A stretch of 64,000 nucleotides of DNA from the NCBI GenBank assembly GCA_014526335.1, contig JACTAT010000039.1:2148657-2212656 (forward strand), written 5' to 3'. Made by a program: the position numbers and the translations under genes. Below the pieces are notes generated by a model. The model was not told the origin of the DNA. It made no database searches and worked only from the letters and a program-made list of their open reading frames with translations. Shown one piece after another: positions 40,870 to 52,402 of the stretch. Source of the DNA: Chrysaora quinquecirrha. Taxonomy: Eukaryota > Cnidaria > Scyphozoa > Semaeostomeae > Pelagiidae. Numbering within the stretch: the stretch's first letter is position 1; every line of letters begins with the position of its first letter.

Positions 40870-43731
40870 TTACAAAGCAAGTTTCCTATGCCCACTGGCT
40901 TTAAAAAGATCTAGAAGGCTGTCCAACTCAATTTTATCGGCGATATCTCTTTCAATGCTTATTTTGATAAGATGCTCCAAGCGCTGGTCTGACATTGAAG
41001 CACGCAGGTATGTATTTATTATCTTGACCTTACTGTGAGCTCTTTCACAAGATGCCACTGTTACTGGCAATGTAGCAATGATTTTCACGACTTCGAATAA
41101 ATCTGGGAAGAGATTGCTTAATCCATTTTTCGCAAATATGTTAAGCAATGTTGGAAAGCAGAGCCATTTCTGTGGCATTTGGATTGCTTTGTCCTTCTCT
41201 GCTCTTTCCTTTTCCTTCAAGTAATCTTCGTATTCCTTTTTCCAAAGTTTAACTTCGTTTGATTTTGAGACTGCCAGCACGCTCACTATCGACGTCATAA
41301 AAGCTGCGAGCTGTTTGACTTTTCCGACGTTTTCTTCAAACAGCTTTGTAGGGTGGAATGTGCTTGCTTGAAGCAAAATTTCGCAAGCATGAGAGGAAAA
41401 TCTTCTGTCGAGCTCAGTGCTGAGTCGATCAAGGAACGGATAGTACAGATCTCTCCTAAAACGATTCTTTTGATACAGCGATGGATCTGGCTGATCTTCT
41501 TGCACAGCACTGCTTTCTCCATATAGGATTTCAGAGCCAGTGCGAAAATGAGCTGGGATCGTCCGCTTCCTCTTCGCGAGCCCTTCTTCTTCTAAACTCG
41601 TTACTTTGAGGTGCGTCACTTGGCAGTAATTCTCCGCTTCTTGAACGAATTCTTCCATTTTCGCTTCGTTTCTGAGGTCATGAAGAGCTTGCTTCAAGGA
41701 CTGGACGCCAGAGACAGCTGAAACCAGATCCATATCTTCAAACTGCAAATATTCCGATACAGATTTGCATAAAGCGAAGCACTTTTTTAGCACAAGACAT
41801 GCTAAAATAAACTTGAATTTCTGGATCCTCACAAGCAAACCCTCAGCTGCGGATTCCCCTTCAACTGACATCTCCTTTAGCATCTCTACTATGGCTGGCA
41901 TTGTGTTGACTACCGTATCAAGGTTATCACTTTTAGCTGCCCATCTTGTGTCTGAGAGTGAGTGCAGTGCGATCTTCCCCTTCGTTATTCCCTTTTCTTT
42001 CAGTTTTTTTCGTACAACGCATGTCTCTTTGGAGAACCTTCCAGATAGCGGTATATCGAACCTATGATGTCGAATACATCGTTAACTGCTGGAACTGTAT
42101 CCACACCTTTTTCTAAAACAAGATTGAGCCTGTGTGCGAAACAGTGAAAATAGATAGACTTTGTTGCACCGGCAGCTGTCAAATGTTGCTGGACACCCTC
42201 GTCCTTCCCAGACATATTACTCGCTCCGTCGAACCCCTTCCCCACTAAATTGGCAATGGGAAATTTCATATCTTCTAATATCGCTATGATGATTTCTGCA
42301 AGTTTTTTCCTTTGATGCTATCAACGCGTTCTAACTTGATACAACGTTCCCAGATGCTGAAATCGTACACATATCTAACAATGACTGACATGAATGCTCG
42401 TTTATGGGAGGTTACTTCATCGCACTCAATCGAAAAGTGCTTCGCAGATACAACTTCGCCTTTGATTCTCTCAGTAACTACTTGATTCAAAACGCTAATC
42501 ATTTCATTCTGGGTACCTGGAGAAAAGTAGGACACATTCTGGGGATGCTGCTGTATCCATTTTTGAAGAGGCTGGTGGTACTTTGCCAGAAAGTTAACTC
42601 CTCGAGAAAGTTACCGCGGTTTTCTGCAGCATCTGATTCATCGTGTCCCCTGAAAGCATTGTTTTGCTTTGCTAAATGTCGGATGACATCAAATATCACG
42701 CGAACCACTTCTCGATTTTCTTCCCTCTCTTTTTCTTTTCTCGAAATTGCGGCCTGAGCTGCACCAACCAGTTGAACATCAATTGGATCATTGCTGCTTT
42801 TAAAATTCTGCATGGGTTCCATTGAGAGGAGATGCATCCTTGAGCTTGCATGAAAGTTTCCCATTGGCTCTAGTGGCATTCTTCCATTGCTTAAAACCTT
42901 CTTTCGTAAATGTTTGCTCTGAGCTGCCAACTGTAATGCGAAATAGAATGGAATATTAGTTCCCTTTTAACTTTCAAATACCAAGGATTGGATGAAAGAA
43001 AATTTGACAAAAGTTTTTATAACTGGTTTGGTTTCGATTACAACAACTATGCAAACAAAGTAAAAATTTAGGTACATCCTGACAACCTCTTTTGCGTGGC
43101 GGATTCAACCACCCCATATACGCCACCCTTTACATTTTTTTGATTGCATGCACGTTGAACATAAACACAATTTGAGCAGTTGTTTTTAAATTTTGTGACT
43201 TTTAGTATAATGTACGATATGTATTAGACACAAAATCTTCTCATTTTCATTATTTTTCAGCATCTTGCCACTGTAACGGTTTTGTCCAAGGGTACTAAAG
43301 TATTTAAAGACATCCAGTGTCATCCGACTCCAGAGTGAGTTGAAATTTGACATTGGAGATGGGTATTGAGAAAAAAACTTTTCGACTTCATAATTTTATA
43401 CAGCGAAGTACTGAGGGTGTCACGAAATTCTCCACCCGAAGGTCTGAGTAAGTTTTTCAAACCCGATCCAAAAATAAAGAAATAAAGAAATCTAGAGTTT
43501 CATCTTACCAAGTGTTCCAAAACATCTGCAGTAAAAACAGAATGCTGCGTCCTTTACAACAGAATATTCCAGCCAGGAGAATTCGTCATACATACGAGAC
43601 TGAAACTTGTATTCGCGTTTTCCGATGACTGATCTTGGATATTCTATGATTGGCTTTATAGGCCCGGCGTTTACAACTAATTTTCGAGATGATTCATTCA
43701 CAATTTCAGCTGAAGGATCGCGTAGATCCAT
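40870..43731 (-). pseudogene. hAT transposase, two exons, intact domains but four frameshifts
   Basis: Exon 1 (43509-43731) encodes the TTF-type zinc finger (WLEYSVVKDAAFCFYCRCF) and ends at CTTG|GTAAGATG. The intron 42931-43508 ends TTACAG. Exon 2 follows: EGFKQWKNAT, then RNRxxx-type AFRGHDES and GNF, ISFSPGTQNEMI-like entry and SIECDEVTS (first catalytic Asp). GKGFDGASNMSGK (second Asp) and YFHCFAHRLNLV follow, then LSDTRWAA. The hATC dimerisation domain closes the protein (LPVTVASCERAHSKVKIINTYLR...LEHLIKISIERDI). Single-base frame changes occur near 42805, 42590, 42302 and 42010, mostly in homopolymer runs, with no nonsense codon seen outside those shifts. hAT transposases cut and paste their element through the DDE core. 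Confidence 0.82.
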
Positions 43732-44265
43732 ACTTAATACGATGATTACAATTCACTTTTATTCTTCAAAAAACATTAATTTTTAAACTGCGTTGCGATG
43801 TGATCAGCAGATGCACAGATGAGAAATTTCGCAAAGTATCTAGCAATAGCAATAGAAATGAAATCTCAATTCTCAGGAAATCAGTGCGTGGTTAAATCAT
43901 GACAGATTTGTGATACTTTACAAAGTCATAATTATTACAGGAAATGAATTACAAACAAATGGACTCATTATCAGGAAATGAATAGCAAACAAGATGTCAA
44001 ATCAATGTGCTCATAATAGTCATAGAAATTGAAACTACATAATAAAACTACTCAGTAATACAATAGAGAAAATCACATCATGGATAAACATAATTCAAAG
44101 TCTCCTTCTCAGCAACCAAAGCTGCACACCCAGATTTTTTGAGTGGATGAAAATCACCCTCCCCCCCCCCAATTTTTTCAACGGATTTCGAAAAATTGGA
44201 AAATTGATCTTTGGAAAGACTGGGGTGGACATGTCCACCCCAGTCCACCCCGTGGCGACGCCACT
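43732..44265. other. 5' leader of the hAT transposase and right subterminal region
   Basis: No gene. 44205-44250 contains the palindrome GGGGTGGACATGTCCACCCC (44222-44241) and a C run at about 44160-44170; both are near the right end of the hAT element. Confidence 0.6.
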
Positions 44266-44269
44266 GCAA

Positions 44270-45356
44270 ATGATTCTTATGATATTCCACATAAACTAAT
44301 AAAATTAATTCGTATGACTATTTCAAAGCCATTTGCACTCATTGCTAACTCATGATTTTCTCAGAGTCTTCCCAGAAAAATTAAAATTTGCCAAAGTCAC
44401 ACCGATCCACAAAGGGAAATCAAAGTTAGAGCTAGGGAACTATCGACCCATCTCAATTCTACATATCTTTAGTAAAATACTCGAAAAATTGGTGAATGCT
44501 CGTATGACCAAATTTTCAAACAAAAAGAAAGTCATTTTCAAACATCAATATGGGTTTCAAGAAAACAAGTCTACTTCCTCAGCGATTTTAGACCTTTAAT
44601 CACTACTAATAAATAATATCGAGAAAACACTATTTTCTTGTTGCGTTTTTCTTGATTTCTCAAAAGCATTTGATACCGTTAACCATAAGATTTTGCTACA
44701 AAAACTAAAACACTACAGTTTTAGAGGGATCGCATATTCTTGGTTTCAGTCGTACTTGCACAAAAGAACACAAACAGTAAATATCAATGGCACAAATGCA
44801 AAGAACTCAATGTCAATTGTGGTGTTCCACAAGGTAGTGTGCTTGGACCACTACTGTTTTTGATATATATCAATGATATCCATATGTCTTCACAGATTCT
44901 ACAGTTTCGATTGTTTGCAGATGACACAAGTATATTATTTGCTAACAAATGTCTTGATGCTCTAGAACAAACTATAAATTCTGAACTTGCTAAAGTCTCT
45001 TCTTGGCTACTGGCCAACAAACTATCCTTAAGTGTCTCTAAATCAAATTTTCTTCTTGTTTGTTCACGTAAGCCCAATAGGAATATACAGTTAAAAATCA
45101 ATAATATTAATCTTAAACAAGAAAACTTTACCAAATATCTTGGCGTTATAATTGATGATAAATTAAATTGGAAACTCCATATTAAACAGATCAACCTTAA
45201 ACTATCTAAAGGAATTGGAATTCTATACAAACTAAGACATTTGGTTCCAAAAGAAATGCTCAAATCTTTATACTCATCATTCATTCAATCTCACACACTT
45301 TATGGTATATTAAACTGGGGCTGCGCTTAGCAAAACTGCCTTGGAACCTCTAAACG
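44270..45356 (+). pseudogene. LINE reverse transcriptase (CR1/jockey-like)
   Basis: DIPHKLIKLIRMTISKPF is the RT entry. FPEKLKFAKVTPIHKGK, LGNYRPISILHIFSKILEKL, KHQYGFQENKSTSSAILDL and [16 protein letters not shown] follow, with a TAA between the last two. After a frame change near 44815 come [20 protein letters not shown], the active site FRLFADDTSIL (F-A-D-D), LSVSKSNFLLV and FTKYLGVIIDDKLNW. All catalytic Asp residues are present. The frame meets the 751 bp MITE at 45357 and continues at 46108. ORF1 and endonuclease are missing 5', where the hAT right end abuts. Confidence 0.88.
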
Positions 45357-46107
45357 TAGCCTCATGCGTTGCAGACTCAACTGGTGTTTACTTCCGGGAG
45401 AGTTGAGTTGAATTAAAATTTCAAAGTTTCTCTCCCAGTAGAGTCTGCGCATCCAAGCCAATATTCTATTCCAAGGTCATGTGAAGTTCTGAGATTTCTA
45501 GAACCGAATTTGATTGGCTGATAGCAATTCCTTTTGTTGCTTGTATCTGCTCCGGTCATAATCTTATCAATCAAAATGGCGCAACTGAAACATCGGAAAC
45601 TTATTTCTTCATGTTCTCAATTTTTGTCGCGCCCCAGACTTGAGGCAGGCATTATTCTGAGCTGTATTTTTCTCATCTGAACTGTAGGCATTCATCTGTG
45701 CACGTAAATCGTATAGCAGTACAGATTTCATTGCCTAGGCCATTTGTCGATCACTCCGTCTGTTCGATTTGTGTTTATTAGATCGCCACTTCACTTCAAG
45801 TTCCTCAGTAATTTTTCCTCATTTACTGGATAGACTACATTAATTTTCTTTTGCAAATAACGTCGAGTTTCCTTGAATATTCACTCGGCAAACACATTTT
45901 TGAGCAAGTAATTCCTTCTCTGCAGTAGTAAACAACCGACATTGTGAATAACACTAAAAGGCGACATTGCTCATTGTGGAATGCTGACATCAGTGGAATA
46001 GAATATTGGCTTGGATGCGCAGACTCTACTGGGAGAGAAACTTTGAAATTTTAATTCAACTCAACTCTCCTGGAAGTAAACACCAGTTGAGTCTGCAACG
46101 CAGGCTA
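45357..46107. mobile_element. 751 bp MITE with ~117 bp TIRs inside the LINE
   Basis: Starts TAGCCTCATGCGTTGCAGACTC and ends with the complement GAGTCTGCAACGCAGGCTA. The inverted match continues about 117 bp (to CCAATATTCTATTCCA) with few differences. Flanks are CTAAACG (45350-45356) and CTAAAACG (46108-46115): an 8 bp duplication with one base lost on the left, fitting hAT- or MULE-type non-autonomous elements. The 500 bp core has no gene. The LINE reading frame is recognisable on both sides. Confidence 0.85.
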
Positions 46108-46500
46108 CTAAAACGTAACTTACAAAAAGCAATAAGAGCGATAGACTTTGCACACTATACGGCCCAAAGTGAACCCATTTTCAAACGACTAAAAAAATTT
46201 AATATTGACAAGCTTTATACACTCGAAACAGCTAAAATAATGTTTGATATCAACAAAAACTCTGAAAAATTTCCCCTTCAACATGAATTCGTAAGGAAAA
46301 AGACCTACACAGATATAACACAAGGTAATCTTCATCCGAAGGCTTCTCTCTTCCCTTGATATCCACAGTTTTGAAAAAAAGCATTTTCAACATTCGACGG
46401 TGTTAAAATATGGAACTCTCTTCCAGAAGAATTGAAAAAGACCAAAAACAAGAATTCATTTGTCAAGAACATGAAATATTTTCTTGCCAATAATACATAA
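46108..46500 (+). pseudogene. LINE RT C-terminal tail
   Basis: RNLQKAIRAIDFAHYTAQSE and LKKFNIDKLYTLETAKIMF continue the C-terminal region of the LINE interrupted at 45356. After a TGA (46357-46359) a further VKIWNSLPEELKKTK-like segment (46400-46450, shifted frame) is the usual 'WN.LP..l' end of such proteins. The 3' untranslated region follows. Confidence 0.75.
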
Positions 46501-46637
46501 CAAGTTACCCCTAAACAAATTAATTAGGCCCCTAGTATTCATTTGTGCTTAATAGTGTGATTGTTATTCTTTTTTCTTAGTATTGTTGTTGTTACATTGG
46601 CTCCAAACTGTAAAATTGCTATAAAACATGTCAACTG

Positions 46638-46683
46638 GGCACATGGCTTGATAGCTCAGCTAGAGTTCTTTTCCATGTGCCCA
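46638..46683 (+). other. Hairpin in the LINE 3' untranslated region
   Basis: GGGCACATGG and CCATGTGCCC form a 10 bp perfect stem with a ~26 nt loop that contains GATAGCTCAGCTAGAG. It lies ~100 bp upstream of the probable 3' end of the LINE and could be the structure recognised by the LINE RT. A tRNA-like A-box resemblance is weaker. Confidence 0.6.
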
Positions 46684-46859
46684 TCAGCGGATTATTTAAT
46701 TTATGTTTAATTTAAAACAGTATACTGTATTGATTAATTTTGCTGAAAAAATCTTTGTGTTTGAGTTTGAGTTATCCTCTACAAATACGAAACAATGCAA
46801 CTGAAGCAGGTGTCATTATGTTAATGAATTTGGTATATGGGAATTCAAGACCTCGCAGG

Positions 46860-46985
46860 GGACCTATCGGCTGATTTCAGGGGATTTTAGGTTATTTACA
46901 GGTGATTTTATGTGATTTACAGGTGGTTTCAGGTAATTTACAGGTGGTCTCAGGTAATTTCAGGTGATTTTAACTTTTAACATAC
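46860..46985 (+). repeat. Short tandem repeat of GATTT(A)CAGGTG-type units
   Basis: About eight degenerate 12-18 bp units with GTGATTT, TTACAGGTGG and TCAGGTAATTT. No coding meaning. Confidence 0.8.
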
Positions 46986-47290
46986 GGTTAATAGATGAGA
47001 AATTGAATTTGAAGACCGATATTCAACAAACTAATCTGAAAATATCGAAAAGTATTGGCGTATTAGCTCGTTTCAGACAGTTTGTTTGAATTTTTATCAA
47101 GTATTTATCATGCTTTCCTTTTAGCACACATTGATTATGGTATAATTAACTGGGGAGGTACGTACAAAAGTATCTTACATCCTTTAAGGAAATGCATGAA
47201 ACGTGCTCTAAGGCTGATAACTTTTGAGTCTCAAACAACTTACAGTCAACCTCTTTTCAAAAAAATGAAATTATTATGTTTTGATAACTG
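46986..47290 (+). pseudogene. Second LINE RT C-terminal fragment
   Basis: DEKLNLKTDIQQTNLKISKS and IGVLARFRQFV are followed, after a frame change, by IYHAFLLAHIDYGIINWGG and RKCMKRALRLITF. This is the thumb and C-terminal region of a LINE RT homologous to 45150-46180 but clearly a separate copy. Confidence 0.75.
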
Positions 47291-47299
47291 AATTGTAAT

Positions 47300-47579
47300 T
47301 GAATTGTATTCATTTAAAAAGAAAAACAAAAACTTCAAAGGGATGACAATAGAAATCCCTTTCCCATACTTCAAATTCAAATTCATTGGGGCTTTCTCTA
47401 TCATTCAAGTTTACTATAATTATCAAACTTTTGAACTGCAAAAGACGTCACCCTCCTATGGGCTAATTATTGCCCTCTATTGGATAACATTTCCCTAATG
47501 TTCATTATTCTCCTTGTTAATATGGAGATTTTTGCTCCAAAAATCATAAACAAATGTACATCAATTGGGGGTCTAGTTT
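47300..47579 (+). repeat. rep-A copy, left part (split by the MULE-type element)
   Basis: Matches 60320-60645 with landmarks GGGATGACAATAGAAATCCC, TCATTCAAGTTTACT and CAATTGGGGGTCTAGT. The repeat resumes at 51582 on the other side of the 4 kb insertion. Confidence 0.85.
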
Positions 47580-47675
47580 ACTCACAGCTAGGGACTGCAT
47601 ACTTCCCAAAATGAAGGTCCCCTAAATTTCACATATTAACAATAGAAAAACAGGATATGGTGTCTTCTCTACAGT

Positions 47676-50649
47676 TTGGTCAAATGCAAAGACGAAAATA
47701 TTCGGAAAATAAGCTCCCTTCATTTTCCAGCTTCCCACATGACCAAAAGAAACTACGATCGAGACTTGAACGACACTAGCCAACCATTCATTTCCGTGGG
47801 AAAATTTCAGCGGGAAATTGCATATTATCAAAAGGCCTCTTGTAATCAACTGAGAAGTTTAGAAGTTTACAACTTTCCAGAAGGTCCTGTCTCTTGGGTG
47901 GATGTAAACCACACATGTTTGTAACATTTTTAAAGCTTATTTCAAGGGCTAAAAAACTATGTGATTTTCAAAAGATTTCAACCTAACATACATGCAGATA
48001 TTGCAAATGTGCTAAAGGCAAGTAACAGTTACAGAGAAATTCGACACAAATTTGCCGCGGGTTGAACACCCTAATCAAATGCCGAAGAAACAGAAAAAAG
48101 ATCAAAGAAATGAGCATGATCAGCCTCCATGAAAGAAAGTCAAACGACAGGATTGAGCAAAGTCTCTGATTATGGCAGCAAAGAAGCAACTGGAGGAGAA
48201 GTTAAGTGGAAGTGATAGTAACAAAGCAATTGAAAGCATAGAGCTAGACTTATTCTTTGGAGATTCAGGAGGAAGTGATTCTGATCACGAAAGTGAAGAT
48301 TCGGACTGGGTTCCTTAATGTTGTAAATGTACTTTATCCATTTTGCCGTCGAACAGCGCAAGCCTCTTATCAATTTGCAGATTAATGTTTCACTTTTTGA
48401 AATAAAGTTACCCTTGAAGTATTAAACTCCAATATGATGACGCCATCATAGAACAACAGCAACTGGGCGTTTAAGTGCTAAAAAATTATCCAGAAGTTCT
48501 AATTTTCATCATTTTCAACAATTTTAATGGTACAGATGCGACTTTACATCTTGTTGCCACCTTTTGATAAAAAGTAAGAAAATGATGATGTCATCACTCA
48601 AACAACCAATGCAAGCAAAAATGATATGTTTATATGCTCTTTTTGTAGCAAGTCCGAAAATGGGCTTACTTTTTGTCTATCTGTAAAAAGGAGACTGTGA
48701 AATGGCCGAATGTCTTAGTTCTTAGTAACTTATGACTTCATCAAAATCAGCAACTTCCGGTCAAAATTTGGAAAGGCATATCTCGGATTCGGAATCTCCG
48801 TGTTTCAATCAATAAAAATTCTGAAAAAAAAATTTCAGTTAGGTGGTTTATTAGTTTGTTCAAAGAAATTCCCTACCTATAAGGTAAAAAAAGAAACTTG
48901 TCTGGGGCATTTTGGACATACAATGCAACTTGGACACTTGCAGATCCCAGAACAAATCCGGCAAAATATGCCTGGTAAGCTAGTGAAGGGAGTTACTATT
49001 GAGTCTATTTTAGATGGTATTCGTGACAGCACAGGCAATGGAATATCTCGAGAACACCTAGTCAATTGCAAAGATATTATTAATGTAAAGCACCAGCTGA
49101 ATGTCAATTTAATGGAAAAGGACCCTAAAGACATGAAAAGTGTTCAGTATTGGATGAGTGAGCTAGAAAAGGGGGACTCTAACCCTATACTTATATACAA
49201 GCCACAAGGCACAACCGGATATTCCCTGCCAAAGGAGGACTTTTTATTTGGACTGCAGACAAGATACCAACAAGATAAGCTTATCAAGCATGAAGAAAAT
49301 ATTATCTGCATGGATGCAACACATAAACAAATCAGTACGACTTTCAGCTGATTTCAATTCTAGTGATCGACGAATTTGGAGTGCTGGTTGCTTGGCTCAT
49401 TTCTAACAGAGAAGATCAACTGGTCCTTTTTCCATTTCCAGCAGCTATCACAGCAAGGACTGGGCCCATCAAAGCCAATGTCTTCATGTCTGATGATGGT
49501 AACAATTTCTACAAGGCGCGGATTCTTAACTTCCCAAGACCACAAAAGAAGCCAATCTGCGGTTGTCATGTAGACAAAATTGGCCAAAGGGGCTTAGGTT
49601 GCATATTTCAATGAAGAATGACATGGCGAAAGTTTATTCCGCCCACAAAACAATGCAATTTGAGGATAACGAAAGTCAGTTTCCAAAGCAGCTAATAAAG
49701 AAGGAAAAGGAAAAACGAACATATAAGCTGAGAGCAACGGATGAACGCCATAAAAAGGCAGGGAAAATTCAAGACAACGACGTTCTTAACTCTAACCATG
49801 CCACTTGGAATGTTTGTTCACAGGAAGATGAAGATCAATTCTATTCCATCAAGCTGATTAAAGAATCATGCAACTGCCACATTCACTGCTGAAGATGCGG
49901 AGTTTTTCAGCATATTTACTGATGTGGGTGCACTGATTTCAATGTCCGAGGAATCCCTTGCAAGCATATTCATGCAGTGCACATGAGACAGCCCAAACCA
50001 AGCTCTGATGTGAATTTGAGGGCAATTAATGAGGCGCCATTTATTGGGAATGGAGAAGAGGAGAACAGAGAGTATTTTGAAGACATGCTAGCAATGAACT
50101 CTGAACGAACAGACCAAATGTTTGATATTTACGACATAAGGACTTCATTCATGGCCAAAATTTCAGACCTAACAGAAATTGTGCAAAGTTCGACAAGTCC
50201 ATTAGCACTGCATACTGCAATGGCACACGTCAAATCTGCAATAACAGTTGCGCAAGGCCTTGAGCACCTAGAAAATGAGCATACCTATGATTTGAAACCC
50301 AAAGCAAGCATTCCTCCAAATAAAGATTTTGATGTTCAACCACGATTTCTCAAGACAAAGAAACAGCCAGCAAAGCCACCTAAAAGTCTCTCACTGCCAA
50401 CAGCAAAAAAAAAAGAAATGCATTAAAAACAAGCTGTCAGAGGAGATTCCAGAAATTTTTGCATTTTGCTTTAAGGAAAATGATGCAACCAAAAATGAAG
50501 AGATTGAATGGGTTGAATGCCCTTAGTGTGGATTATGGGCTCGTTGGGAGTGTGATGGCAAAAGTGTGTCGAAGAAAAATTACATTTGCTCGATTTGTTC
50601 ATCTGTTTCACAGTCACAATTGTCTGAAGCACATATTTGTAATAAGTAA
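47676..50649 (+). pseudogene. MULE-type transposase with SWIM and C-terminal PHD/zinc motif
   Basis: N-terminal segment 47676-47924 (FPASHMTKRNYDRDLND...PVSWVDVNHTCL) and an acidic piece at 48174-48319 precede the core. 48800-49351 has LGHFGHTMQLGHLQIP, GISREHLVNCKDIINVK and ICMDATHKQ, where Asp is the first catalytic residue. 49363-49614 has VIDEFG, AWLISNRE and FMSDDGNNFYKA (second Asp). 49860-50000 has the SWIM finger (CNC...CGCTDFNVRGIPCKHIHAVH) after a stop. The end shows WVECP, a TAG, then CGLWARWEC...YICSICSS, a zinc-binding pattern closed by TAA at 50647-50649. MULE transposases excise and insert their element. Stops near 49350, 49892 and 50524 and frame changes show that it is inactive. 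Confidence 0.78.
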
Positions 50650-51572
50650 CCAAGTTATCTGTAATAAGTAACTAATCTTTGTTCTGAAGGAGAGTATCCA
50701 TGGTTTCAAGGTAGGCATTAATATATTGGTAGAACTGGTATTAGTACAATCTGAGTTTCTGTATGTAAATAGGCTAATCACAGCAATCTATCTTTCTCTG
50801 AAGCACAGAAATTGTGCTTCACATTGAGGTTATATATTCACTTGATAGAGCTTGGTAATCTGAGTTGATATGTCTACATAGGCTAAACATAATTTTATTG
50901 CAATATGCAGCTCATCTGTAGTCTGAAGCACAGTATAGATACATGCAGCAATGTGTTTTTATATCATAATAACAACTTATTTGACAAATTGTCAAAAACA
51001 ATGTCAGTGCAATCCTATTTAGCAGTTGGTATTTTTACAGTAGATTTTGATTTAGTTTATTTGTTTTTTTTCATTACTGTTTTTCCGATTGTTTATGTTG
51101 TAATTTTGTTACATTTTTTAATATAAATCAAATGAATGCAAATTTTCGTTATTAAAAAAGTACCCTACCTATGTGTGTTTTATATACTATAAAACACTAA
51201 GCGTATTTTTGGCTTTACTGTAGGAAAAACAGTTAACTTATAATACTTGCAATTAATTATACATTGCCATTTTTCAGCTGGTCACTGCTTTTTATCTTCA
51301 ATATTCCTCTTAGCATATCTAGGCTATCAAAAGACAAGCAAAACGACGTCCTAAGGCCTAGGCCTTCCAGTAGACCTTGCATTTGCATATAGAATACCTA
51401 ACTTGCAACAATATTGAACGTTTTTTAGGATTTCGGACTTCCACTGACCCTAGATATTCTCCTCTGCAGATAAATTCTAGCTTCATCACTCGTCGTGCAC
51501 ATTTTTCGTCGCTTGCCTATGATTTGGCTATTACAGTTCTGATTGGGAGGTATGCAGTCCCTAGCTGCAAGT
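50650..51572. other. 3' flank of the MULE-type transposase to the right TIR
   Basis: No gene. GTAATAAGTAACYAA is repeated at about 50638 and 50660, and a GAAGCACAG motif recurs three times (about 50797, 50923, 50627). The last 30 bp form the right TIR. Confidence 0.55.
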
Positions 51573-51581
51573 GTCTAGTAT

Positions 51582-51835
51582 GATCCTGATAATATAAAAA
51601 TTTTGTGATTCAAATGTCTGTACATTGGGTTTTTTCCTCCAAAAACAGAACAGCACTATATAAACAAACAGGGTTTCAATGTGGTCCTAATATCAGTGAG
51701 AAGACTTTCAAATATCTATTGAAAGTACAAAATACAATTACACCAACAAGAGTTTTCCACCTAGCAAGTGATACTTATAGTCCAGGTGCTGACGGCATGA
51801 CCTACTTGCAATTTGGGCGGGACTTTTAAAATTTA
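51582..51835 (+). repeat. rep-A copy, right part
   Basis: Continues the rep-A copy broken at 47579. TTTTTCCTCCAAAAACAGAACAGCA and GAAGACTTTCAAATATCTATTG match 30560-30630 and 60690-60790. Confidence 0.85.
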
Positions 51836-52402
51836 GATAAATGTGTTCAAAATCATGCAAGAAGTACAAATTTTCCTGTTGGCCATGTTGAATTTTCTTG
51901 TGAGGCATCCCCCAAGCAATTGACGTTTCTAGCAAAGTAGGCCTGTTTTGCTTCGAACACGCCATTTTCCTTGGACGATTTCAATGAAGTTCACACAGGC
52001 GATTTGTAAAACGAGAGCCAAATCCAGGGGGGACACTGGTAATTTTACTCTGTTGACGGGGGTTGGAACAAGAGAAAAATAAATCTGTCTGCAAAAACAT
52101 AAGCCCAACGCGAGAAATAGGGAATAAATTGATATTAAAAAATTTTTATAGGGCTAAAGCAGACTATAGGAAAATTTCCGAAGCCATGTAATAAGTAATA
52201 AGTAACTATTACATGTGTAAAGTTATTAAAAAAGGTTTAAAGTTGGTCTAAAGTGAGTTACTGTATTTCTTCGAATACAGCGCAAGCTCTGGTGGAATAA
52301 GCACCCCATTAAATAAATGCCCTCTTAAAAAGTCAGGACTTTAGTTAGTGCCTTGGGTGCTAATTCAAAGAAATGCAGTATATGATAAGCATGTATCTAA
52401 GC
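51836..52402. other. No recognised gene
   Basis: Contains a small duplication of AATAAGTAA (52190-52208) and otherwise nothing identifiable. Confidence 0.5.

Larger units (their letters stand above)
40462..44266 (-). mobile_element. hAT transposon (ZMYM1/TTF-type transposase)
   Basis: Left end CAGGGCGTTGCCA at 40462 and the complement of the right end, CAGTGGCGTCGCCA, at 44266 are similar and start CAG, as hAT termini do. Between them lies one minus-strand hAT transposase with TTF-type zinc finger and C-terminal dimerisation domain. No matching 8 bp duplication is visible (CATATTTA left, CAAATGAT right), and the flanks do not come from one sequence. So either the insertion site was rearranged or the right end belongs to a related element. 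Confidence 0.7.
47580..51572 (+). mobile_element. MULE-type DNA transposon, 3993 bp
   Basis: Left end ACTCACAGCTAGGGACTGC and the complement of the right end, ACTTGCAGCTAGGGACTGC, give TIRs of about 30 bp. They are flanked by GTCTAGTTT (47571-47579) and GTCTAGTAT (51573-51581), a 9 bp duplication with one difference. Two rep-A copies in this window lack the insertion at the same place (30482-30490, GTCTACTAT; and about 60636-60645). The element encodes one plus-strand transposase with a SWIM-type zinc finger, as in MULEs. Confidence 0.88.

Noticed and set aside
44078..44355. Short frames over the right end of the hAT element
   Set aside because: They overlap the C run and palindrome of the hAT right end and have no motif.
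31200..45330. The LINE parts at 31200-33540 and 44270-45356 as one element split by 11 kb of insertions
   Set aside because: Both contain an RT entry block (about 33400-33500 and 44280-44400) with different sequences, so they are separate LINEs.
46638..46683. A tRNA-like sequence (GATAGCTCAGC A-box resemblance)
   Set aside because: The perfect outer stem GGGCACATGG/CCATGTGCCC and absence of a B box favour a hairpin in the LINE 3' region.
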